Source of the DNA: Phallusia mammillata
Lineage: Eukaryota > Chordata > Ascidiacea > Phlebobranchia > Ascidiidae
NCBI GenBank assembly: GCA_003260075.1
Contig: QLIY01000458.1
Location: 53,129-117,128, forward strand
Direction: 5' to 3'
DNA: 64,000 nt
Part shown: positions 54,976 to 64,000 of the stretch, piece after piece
Layout: each line of letters opens with the position of its first letter
How positions within the stretch are numbered: the stretch's first letter is position 1
Translations under genes and position numbers: made by a program
The notes under the pieces: model-generated
Told to the model about the DNA's origin: nothing
Database searches by the model: none
The model's input: the letters and a program-made list of their open reading frames with translations, nothing else

Positions 54976-56089
54976 TTTAAAGTTTTTCTTGGCAAGGTTG
55001 CACACGCCATATTGCCTAGCTGTGCAGTTATTTTCATCATATGCCACTAATCACAAAATTTAACCTTTAAACCCTGCATTATTGGCAGCAGACCCATTTC
55101 AAAATAACTGCAAAGTTGTTAATTGCGTTTAGTGACTTTCTGTCATCCACAGTTAGTCACGTTTGAACCAATACGTGTTGTGACGTAACTGAACATAATG
55201 TGCACATTGTGACGTCAAACACGAGCCTTTTTTGCAGTTGCTTGTTTTACTTTTTTCCATTGTTACATAACAGTTTGGGCATTTAAGTCTAAGTCAACTA
55301 AAGAATAAGGCGATTGTCAAGCTGAACCTAATTGACCCTTCAGATCGTTAACGTCAGTTCTGCATTGCTTCTAGGCAAGTTAAACAATAATAATTCGTTC
55401 GTTGCGTAACTTAATTTCTGACTAATTTTACTATTTTGGTGGTTGTTTTTTAAAAGCAAAGTTTGGGTCTCAGTTATATAACCACCATTTCACACGAAAT
55501 TCTAAAACAATTATTTCCAATCTTTTAAAGTCAATTTTGGCCTTGCTTGTCAATAACCGGAAAAAATTTAAAACATTAAATTATAAGAACAGGATGGACT
55601 TAAGTATTCCCGTTTAGGATTCCTGAAAAAATAAATTTAAGGTCTTAAAAAATTGGGGTTGAGAAAATAATGCTTAGTCCAACGGATCCTACGTTAGCGA
55701 AGGTTAGATGATCTGTCATCTGCAAATAAATTCAGATATTGAAACAATAACTGTGGAACCAATGGCTATGACATCATAAACAACTGATTCCAAATTTATC
55801 GCTTCTCAGAAATGTGGTCAACCGATTCATAGAACACGAAACCCCCACAACATATTGTTGAACCCAGTAAACTAACCAGTGATCCCCAATTAAATGATAT
55901 TTAGGGTCAACTCGAGTGCAAAGACCAAAATTAACAGCATGGACTTACTCACTATTGTTTAAAATAACTTGAAACTAAAAACAAACAGGGCGATGCGCTT
56001 AATGGACTTTTCACATTTATTTTATGCAAAACTAGCGACGCTAATTAAACGCGCTCACCCAGACTGAACTCTGGCAACACGCGAGGCAT

Positions 56090-56600
56090 CTATTTAAGTG
56101 TTGTTTAATAAGTCCCGATTTTTGACTTCAATTTTCGGTGAAACTGAAAAAATTTCTTCGTGACATAAAACAAGTCTATTTAAATTCAACAAGAACACTA
56201 ACGACCTTTTACGAATCGATTAATGATGAAACAGTGCACGATTTTCCCGGTTGAATGCCAATACTTTGGCTTTAAAATATCAGAAAAACTAATTAAACAA
56301 ATGTTGCAACCGATTTTCCATATGTGTGATGATTTATTGCGCAACCCCCCCCCCCTTTAATAAGTCCCGATTTTTGACTTCAATTTTCGGTGAAACTGAA
56401 AAATTTTCTTCGTGACATAAAACACGTCTATTTAAATTCAACTGGAACACTAACGACCTTTTAAGAATCGATTAGCGATGAAACAGTGCATGATTTTCCA
56501 TATTGAATGCCAATATTTGGCTTTAAAATAACAGAAAAACTAATTAGATAAATATTGCAACAGATTTTCCATATGTCTGATGATTTATTGGGCAACGAAA
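56090..56600. repeat. Duplicate around a C-run
   Basis: About 240 bp from 56103 (TTTAATAAGTCCCGATTTTT...) recurs from 56355, separated by C at about 56345-56354, with substitutions of the kind expected between alleles. Confidence 0.78.
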
Positions 56601-56657
56601 AGATATTATTGCGATTTTACTTTCTTCGTTTACGATTTGTAAGTAAAATCCAATGTT

Positions 56658-56699
<42 letters not shown>

Positions 56700-56799
56700 C
56701 TTCACAGGGTGTGAATTTATTAAATTAAAAACATTGAGCATTTCATACATCAGTAGTTATTTACCTTTTTGGCGTAGTTTTCCAGTAAAGTCATCACCA

Positions 56800-57070
56800 A
56801 ATTGATAGAGCTCTTCTGGCAATTGCATTTTATTCCTACGTTTCGACGTCCTATACAGCAGTGGTCGGCAACCGCCGGTCCGCGGCCCGGTACCCGGGGA
56901 TGATAAACTAATTTATGTGTTTTTATTGCTAAATATTTGTAGTCTTTTGAAGACCGGTCCGCGATAAAATTTCACTTTCAAAACCGGTCCGCAATGCAAA
57001 AAAGGTTGCCGACCCCTGCTATACAGGTGGCCTTCAAAATACAATTACCAGAAGAGCTCTATTAATTTGA
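56800..57070. mobile_element. Foldback repeat with AGAGCTCTTCTGG arms
   Basis: Arms AGAGCTCTTCTGGCAATTGCA and AATTACCAGAAGAGCTCT are inverted; the core is GTTTCGACGTCCTATACAG. Here a hAT MITE sits inside the core. A copy without the MITE is at 58088-58195; fragments occur near 31.0 and 60.3 kb. Confidence 0.7.
56859..57018. mobile_element. hAT-type MITE, perfect 8-bp target duplication
   Basis: CAGTGGTCGGCAACCG and GGTTGCCGACCCCTG ends, flanked by CTATACAG on both sides. The homologous site in the sister block (about 58130) lacks it, so the insertion is recent or polymorphic. No ORF. Confidence 0.92.
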
Positions 57071-59294
57071 TATTATGCCTGGCAGCAATAGGGTATGCTA
57101 ATATAAGTCATCACCAAGATTAAATTGCCCTCCCTGTGACTTTGTTTTTGTAGTTTTCTGTCTTACATTTCTGTCGTACATTAACAATAATGGTCTTTAA
57201 ACGAATAAAAATACTTAACTTGACTAAATAATCAGAGATGTGACCTTAAATATTCGATTGCAACTTATTTAGGGACGCCAAAAACACACGAAAAATAAAA
57301 AACCACATTGCTACGTCACGTTAACTTGTAAATTTATTTCTGCATGTGCATTCCGTTTAGAACGTTACACGTCTTTTGGGTTGCAATAAATACATCGTAC
57401 GGTATAATACAGGCAGTAATGACAAAATAATAATTTATTTGACAAATTTGGTTAGACAAGATTTTAATTCAAAGTTCATTTATAATAAAGCTTTTGAATA
57501 ATTCAACCAAGATTTTTTCATAATATTTTTGTTGCAAGCTTGCATGCAAAAAAACAACAACATTGCGAAACTGAATATGCCCAAGTACGACCTCGTGTTT
57601 TAAAATTGAATCTTCTTCTCATTATGTACATATAGAGCGGTAAAGTGGTAAAACACAACATCAATAAAATACTTTGGAACACTATATACCCCCCCCCCCT
57701 TGCACAGGAAAACTTCACCACGAGACTCGTGCACTTTAACACCGACAGTTTAATACCACTTGCAATTTAATTTACGACTTAAATTCCGTAACATGCCAAC
57801 ACAGGAATGCAGGGTGCATCCCCCCCCCCCGCCGCAGCTTGTAACTAAATACCCGCCCACTAATGTAAGTTGGGAAATGAGTAAAGCTGCGTTATTATCA
57901 ACCCCCCCCCCTTTGCCATTTTACTTTTTCTTTGTTTACCATTTGTGAGTGAAACCCAATGTTTCCCATTGTAGGGTGCCCAGCTTCACAAGGTGTGAAT
58001 TTATTAAATTAAAAACAATGAGCATTTCATACACCAGTAGTTATTTACCTTTTTGGCGTAGTATGCCAATAAAGTCATCACCAAATTTATAGAGCTCTTC
58101 TGGCAATTGCATTTTATTCCGACGTTTCGACGTCCTATACACTGTATAGTATACAGGTTGCCTTCAAAATACATTTACCAGAAGAGCTCTATTAATTTGA
58201 TATTATGCCTGGCAGCAATAGGGTATGCTAATATAAGTCATCACCAAGATTAAATTGCCCTCCCTGTGACTNGCCCTCCCTGTGATTTTGATGTTGAAAT
58301 TTTCTGTCGTATATTAACAATAATGGTCATTAAACAACCAAACAAAAAATACTTGACTCGACTAAAATAATCAGATATATGACCTTAAATATTCGAGTAT
58401 AACTTAAAACAAAAAATTAGGTACCATTGAGTTTTAAAATTTACCTCTGCATGCGCATTCTGTTTAGAAACTTTAAACGCCATTTCGGCTACGGAATGCA
58501 TCGGACTGTACAATACAGGTGGTAATGTAAAGATTAAAATTTATTCGTCAAATTCTGTTTAACAAGATTTTTATTCAAAGTTGATTAATACTGAAGTATT
58601 TAAACAATCCCGTCAAGATTCCTTCATAATATTTTTGATATTTATGCTTGTGTTCATGCAAAAAAAAAACATTGCGAAACTGATAAGTACGGCACTGTGT
58701 TTTAAATTTGAAATGTTTCACATATTGCAAATAGAACGGTAAAGTGGTAAAACACCACATCAATAAACTACTTTGGAACACTATATACGGATCTGTTTAC
58801 GAGTTTAATGAAGAAAATAACGTTTGAATTCATTTAAATAAAATAAGCTTACTTGATTTGATGAAACCTGTTTATGCGTTGCTAAGTTAAACAAATTTCA
58901 TTTTATCTTATTGCACAGGAAAACTTCACCACGAGACTCGTGCACTTTAACACCGACAATTTAATACCACTTGCAATTTAATATACGACTTAAATTCCGT
59001 AACATGCCAACACAGGAATGCAGGGTGCAATAATTAAATCTTCGAATTAGCGGGTGATCTTTCTAAATATAGCAACGTACTAAAACCCCAAACCACATAA
59101 AGGGGTACGATATGTATCGACGTAATTTAGATGTCTGATTTCGAACACATTAATGTTATTTTAATTTCCTCTCCATGCTAATTTCACCATGGGAAACTTT
59201 TAATCTTTTAAAATTGAAGTATAGACCTGCCAAGAATTTGTGTCGAATAAATTAAAGTTGTTTTTAATTTCCTCTAAAAGCGATTTTTACCACA

Positions 59295-59390
59295 ACAATC
59301 TCACAATGCCCCCCCCCCACGCATTTTTACCACAACAATCTCACAATCAACGCATTTTTACCACAATAATCTTGCAATAAACGCATACAC
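59295..59390. repeat. Short direct repeats around a C-run
   Basis: TTTTTACCACAACAATCTCA occurs before and after a C-run at about 59310-59318, then again in altered form. Simple local duplication. Confidence 0.6.
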
Positions 59391-59539
59391 TTTTAAACTT
59401 GAAGATATGAAACCGCCAAAAGCAGCGTAATTAGGTAGCATGACCTCTGATTCCGGCGCCGCAGCTTGTAACTAAATACCCGCCCACTAATGTAAGTTGG
59501 GAAACTTGGAAAACTACGTCATTATCATATCACACTTTG

Positions 59540-61280
59540 ACATGTGGTGTAGGCGTACGGCATTTCCCGGCTGCTTTCATGTAGGAAATACCTGCACGAC
59601 TTTGCATCGGTGTTGTGTTGTGTGTAGCGCGTTTATTTGATGACAGAGTTACGCACACGTAGGGGAATTTTTGTAATCACGTTACTCGTAGGCGCGACTT
59701 GTTTATGAATTCGCTATTTTTGGTCACTACGTAATTGTGGCCACACGCTGGGTAAGTGATGATCGTGTGATTGTCATGCACGCAAAGACGTAAAGTCCAT
59801 ATGTTGGGTGGGGTTTTAGTTGTATTCAATAAGTTGTGGTAGATTTTGTCCCGAAATAACCATTGTCACATTCTCAACGTATTTTTTTTACTTTTTTAAC
59901 GAATGTACACCAAGTGTTTATTGATATTTATGGATATGTGCATTTCTGTATCTGTAGGTCCGTTTAATTTTTTATTTATTTTTTGTGAAGTCTTAGTTTT
60001 TTTATATGTTTTTCTCAATTTTCGTTTAATTAAAGTCTAATAACGTTGAAACAATTTGTACTTAGTACATGGCAAGTATCAAGGACAGATTTGTTCATTA
60101 AACAAAACGCAAACACTTTAGAATTCCTTGTAACACAAAAGTTATTCTGAAATTGTCACGTGAGGCATTTACGTAATATGCGATGCGGTTTTCATGGAAA
60201 CGAATCAACAATGCGTCGATGGTCGTCGGAGTGTTATATGTCAGTTAACACGCAAATTGGGTTTGAATGCTAAACGTTACTAAGTTAAGGGCAATAGGGT
60301 AAATTTACCCCAATGAAGACGACCTGTATAGGACGTCGAAACGTCTGAATAAAATTACATTTGCTAGAAGAGCTCTACAAACTTGATTATATGCCTGGCA
60401 GCAATAGCTTATAAATAAATGCATGACAAGATAACAAACAATTGGCTTTTTTTGCGAGGTTTTTAATTGTGTTCAGAAGTCAAGTTCGCTGTAAGCGGTC
60501 GGATTCGCATCCAAAATATGAGCTTATCGTTCGTTTTTTTAACTTCTAATAGAGTTGATAAATTTGCAAGTTTTTGCAAGAAAGTTTAAGTTTGCTTTAT
60601 TTGCGTCACAAGGGTTTTATTGGGAGTAATGAGAACACGCCTTGATCGATCTCATAAAATCATAATTTTCATTCACAGTCGTTTCTTTGAATAAATCATT
60701 AGTGTGTTACGAAACCATTAGTAATTTTTTTTTAGAAAGTTTCGAGTTCCATAAATAACAATGTTGCACCAACGAAAACAAGTACGAAAAATTTTATCAT
60801 GCAAAATTTCGTTGGGGATACATTTGCCTGAAAAACTAGACCAAAATTTCCGCGTAATCATCTATAAACGCAATATAACGTGACGTAACAATACGATTTC
60901 TTCGAAACAATGTCATTTATTTGCATTATTTAATCATAAAGAGGTGTAATGACGAACCAACGTCGAATCGAAATTCAAAACTATTTTAATCTGATGTGAA
61001 ACTTAACATTGAACGCTGTAATTATTCAGAAGGGGGGAATTTATGGTCATCAACACCCGCACAGTATTTTCGACGTAAATTTTTTGTAACTATGTAATGA
61101 GAATAGTTAGGTGATTTGGTTGGTATGTCGACGGCTCTAGCTCTAGTGTTTAGAACCTCTTGTGGGTGTGACAAAAATACTTTTTTCGCAGTACTATCAA
61201 ATCTATTTTAAACGCTTGTACAAGGCCATTGCTCGAAACACCTCCGAGGGCCGAGGCATATCATAACCTGCAATGTTATT
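59540..61280. other. No gene seen; one foldback fragment
   Basis: AT-rich sequence without a coding exon. At 60316-60378 it carries GACGACCTGTATAGGACGTC followed by GAAACGTC and the GAGCTCTAC end of the foldback family. Nothing else is supported. Confidence 0.45.
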
Positions 61281-61289
61281 GTTATTAAT

Positions 61290-61760
61290 GTATCGAATCG
61301 GCTAATTTTCGGTTCGGCCGAAACCGAATATAAGGCCGAATCATTTATGACCTCACGCGAAGACGTATGCTACGCGTTTGATATGAAAATTTAAGTTTTT
61401 CTACCCGACAAACAGTTCAGAATAGTTGTGTTTCGTCATCATTTTAGTTGTGTGGGGTTTAACATTGCCTCAGGCATGATTGCCAGCCTGCCAATGAATT
61501 ACTGATTTGTTGTCTGGAGTGCGAACAACAAAAACACACTAAAAATATATAATACTTGACTCGATTTTGGTTATGGCGCACTTTGAAGATTGTGTGGTAC
61601 ATTATAAAGCTGAAAAGACACGTTTTAGGCTTTAAATTTGTGTTTGTAAAAGATTCGGTTTCGGCTGAATCGCGACAAATTATTCGGCCGAAAAATGGCC
61701 GAATCGGCCGAATAAATTTGGCAAACCGAATATTCGGTACATCTCTAGTTATTACTAACA
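61290..61760. mobile_element. MITE remnant with CCGAATATTCGG sequence
   Basis: TCGGCTAATTTTCGGTTCGG at the left and GGCCGAATAAATTTGGCAAA, CCGAATATTCGGTACATCTC at the right form imperfect inverted ends. The 183-codon ORF crossing it on the minus strand has no family signature. The GC-rich block at about 61835-61985 (GGATCGGTCG...CCCGAAAG) may be a separate remnant. Confidence 0.45.
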
Positions 61761-62410
61761 CAAACATGTAAATATTTAAAAGATACAAGTCACGTGTAGG
61801 TGATTTAAAAATTTCGTGGTAAGCGTTTATATTTGACCGGATCGGTCGTATTACCAAAGACCAGAGTTGGAAGCGGATCCGAAATTCGAGCCCAAACCCT
61901 ACCCGAACCTGAAAGTACGAAACCTGGCCCGATCCGGAATCGTTTTTAAAATGCCCGCGTAGGCCCGAAAGTTGGATTGACTGGCCTATATAAAAAAGAC
62001 ATACGGACAATAAAAATTAAGGTGTGAAAGGGCTTTTTAGAACTGTTGGACTTTACATTAGGTGAAGCAAACAGCTACTTAGCTAGTTAATTTATATTTT
62101 CAAAATTACGGACACACAAATGTGAAGTCAGACTCCGAATTACAACTCTACCAAGCACAAACACGGTTAGGAATATTTTTTTGAAAACATTATTACTTTG
62201 AAAACTGACTTCTGTAAAAAAAGATTTGGAAACATAGAAACCTAAATTACTTTTTGAATAGTTTAAATTCATCCATATTTGCATGGTTAATGTGGTAATG
62301 AAGCTACACAAATGGAAGCTAAATTTATTTCTATAAACCATCAGCACCACAACGAGTAACTGAGCCCCACGCAAAAAAGGACGCTCGCAAAATGGGAAAA
62401 ACGCACGAGC

Positions 62411-62440
62411 TATATAAAGCGCTTCTCGTCACAGCAGTTC
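62411..62440 (+). promoter_or_regulatory. Candidate TATA-type core promoter
   Basis: TATATAAAGC at 62411-62420, followed about 30 bp on by TCACAGCAGTTC, a plausible initiator. The first downstream ATG (62499) opens only 33 codons. The best later ORF (62632-62928, 98 codons, Cys-rich) has no recognised family. The transcript could be non-coding. Confidence 0.35.
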
Positions 62441-62631
62441 ACCATTGTCAGTGCACAGGTTGTTTGGAGCGGGCTTGATAATTTTGGTTTTTGAAGCCAT
62501 GTTTAAACGTTTATTATTTCTAGCCTATATTGTCTATAGTTTTGTCAAAAAGGCTTGGCTTGTTTTTTTTGTCACTTCAAAAGCATATTTTTTTAGTTAA
62601 GGTATGTATTTTGCAGTTTATCGGTTTGAAA

Positions 62632-62928
62632 ATGCTTGTTTCTGCAACAACTACTTGTTTTGGATGTTTAAATTCTAAGTGGAGCAATACTTTTGGTAAA
62701 AATTACATGTACATTTTGCAGTTCTTGTTTTCAAGTCTAAACAAGATTTGTTGTGTTGATATGTTGTTTCTTTACATGTCTTATGATTTAAAACGCACCT
62801 TACGTGGCTTTAGGCGTAACACAGCTTGTAAAAATGCTTCATGGCCATCTTGTAAATGCAACATAAATCAGGAACATGTTGACTTGTGCATGCTGCCAGC
62901 AATTACAGGACATTCTTGGTGTTTATGA
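62632..62928 (+). CDS. Uncharacterised Cys-rich ORF
   Basis: 98 codons from ATG to TGA with nine cysteines, for example TACKNASWPSCKCNINQ. It is not the first ATG after the TATA box, has no signal peptide of its own and matches nothing I know. The hydrophobic 33-codon ORF at 62499-62600 precedes it in another frame. Chance is a serious alternative. Confidence 0.18.
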   Translation: MLVSATTTCFGCLNSKWSNTFGKNYMYILQFLFSSLNKICCVDMLFLYMSYDLKRTLRGFRRNTACKNASWPSCKCNINQEHVDLCMLPAITGHSWCL

Positions 62929-63684
62929 CGTCTCAAGTTTGTTTTGTTACTTTATGTGTTACGTCATAAAACGTCGAGGTTTAAACGAGGCACCTGGGTG
63001 GGTGTATGTGTCAAGTTGTTTGCAGTTAAACGAGGCAGCTGTCTTAAAGAAATAGGAAGCTATTACCACCGGCCTGCATAGCCCTATTACTGGCAATCAA
63101 GTTTAGATTAGAGGCTGCAATTTGCCTGCGCGAGGAACGTGGGCCACAGAGAGTTATTTAAGTGTTAAAGGCAATTTTCTAACACCTGCCCGAAGGTCTT
63201 GCTTGCTTATTAAACTATGGCGGTGCCTGGCAATTTGAAATTGGGCCGACCCACGCTTTTTTGATTTTTTTTTTCGTGCTTCTGATAAGAGCAGTGCATA
63301 ATGCAAAACAAGAAGCCAAACGTGCGCAAAGTATGTTGTTGATGCAAGTTTGGCTGAGTTGATCCTAGCATATTCAGGTCTGATTTTTTTGCTTGCTGAA
63401 CCAGGTTTTTATGGTGTTTTTTAGTTTATAAAAGTAGATTGCAACATAAAAGATGGGAAACATAAAATTTGCTGCTGATGTCACTTGTGGCTGTAGTTGA
63501 TTGCCCTGAAAATAAGTTAATTCTCAATATGCTGGTTTATTGGATTCGCCAAAAAAGCATTTAAATGTAGGTCAGTCCCAGTTCTTGTTCCTATGAGGTA
63601 GATTATAAAGAATGTGGATTAGGTTAGAGTTGTTTTGTATCTCGTGGACCTGATAAAGTTGTTTCTGTTCAATAATCCAACAGT

Positions 63685-63903
63685 CATGGGCGTCCGCAGG
63701 AAAAAATACAGGGGAGGGCAAACTATCGTCACGCCGTTCGATAAACGGTATTTCCGAACAAAAATCATCTGACAGTGATACTCTTTCTTGCCAATTCCAA
63801 TGTAGCAAAGTAGTGCAATAAACACAATATTAACTATTACTGAAATATGTGGTAGGTTGGCAAACGATTTTTAACGGAAGTAGGATTTTCATACACGAAC
63901 CTT
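63685..63903. mobile_element. Truncated MITE, relative of 17140-17399
   Basis: CATGGGCGTCCGCAGG is the intact left end; the interior matches the PHGDH-intron copy through ACACGAACCTT, where it stops, lacking the right inverted repeat. Minus-strand ORFs over it recur at 17135 and are transposon-derived. Confidence 0.8.
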
Positions 63904-64000
63904 ATCAGATGTAACAACAGATACAGTGAAGGTATCACATAATGGCTTTTTGAAACATCCATCAATGACGTAATAATATGCTTGTTACCGAGCTATTGTT

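Larger units (their letters stand above)
56640..57910. repeat. Compressed copy of 57930-59530
   Basis: Blocks match in order: 56700-57130 with 58000-58275; 57430-57690 with 58530-58790; 57700-57820 with 58915-59030; 57831-57900 with 59455-59530. Where blocks are missing, the junctions are C-runs (57690, 57821, 57902). This copy alone carries a MITE at 56859. It reads as the other haplotype assembled in fragments. Confidence 0.75.

Noticed and set aside
61459..62010. 183-codon minus-strand ORF
   Set aside because: It crosses two GC-rich MITE remnants with inverted repeats; composition follows the repeats and no domain is visible.
63572..63825. Minus-strand ORFs resembling those at 17135-17356
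   Set aside because: Both derive from copies of the same MITE and have no transposase motif.

Overview
The window is animal nuclear DNA: AT-rich, intron-dense (introns mostly 100-900 bp with GT/AG borders) and full of small non-autonomous transposons. The gene set (mitochondrial GGQ hydrolase, PHGDH, DSCC1, KIF5, TMEM220, an IRE1/RNase L-like protein) is metazoan. The compact genes, hAT-type MITEs and type I hammerhead repeats would suit an invertebrate chordate such as an ascidian, but that placement is inference.

Layout. 0.5-1.9 kb (-): the 3' exons of an unrecognised gene. 2.5-6.7 kb (-): an IRE1/RNase L-like gene with a catalytically degenerate kinase domain followed by a KEN ribonuclease domain. 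7.45-10.4 kb (+): MRPL58/ICT1. 12.5-18.3 kb (+): PHGDH, 11 exons, 518 aa. 19.6-26.3 kb (+): DSCC1, 9 exons, 404 aa. 28.5-48.4 kb (-): a KIF5-type kinesin heavy chain, about 26 exons. 49.4-53.7 kb: a short divergent ORF and two copies of a TMEM220-like gene. 53.7-64 kb: no convincing protein gene; it holds an interstitial telomere-repeat block inside an inverted repeat, a duplicated repeat-rich block, MITEs and one TATA-type promoter candidate. The genes are independent housekeeping units with no evident common pathway.

Two points govern how the window should be read. First, about 40 homopolymer runs occur, every one G on the + strand up to about 51.6 kb and every one C from about 54.9 kb. Most sit between two near-identical direct copies of local sequence, so they look like artificial joins between overlapping or alternative-haplotype contigs, with some long runs replacing real sequence. 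Exon duplicates at these runs and at single Ns (DSCC1 exon 5, several kinesin exons, the KEN exon, probably TMEM220) should be collapsed before interpretation. Second, two complete type I hammerhead ribozyme motifs lie in a dispersed repeat (3.85 and 5.86 kb), with decayed relatives nearby and at 15.3 kb. They and the kinase-dead/KEN gene around them are the most interesting biology here.
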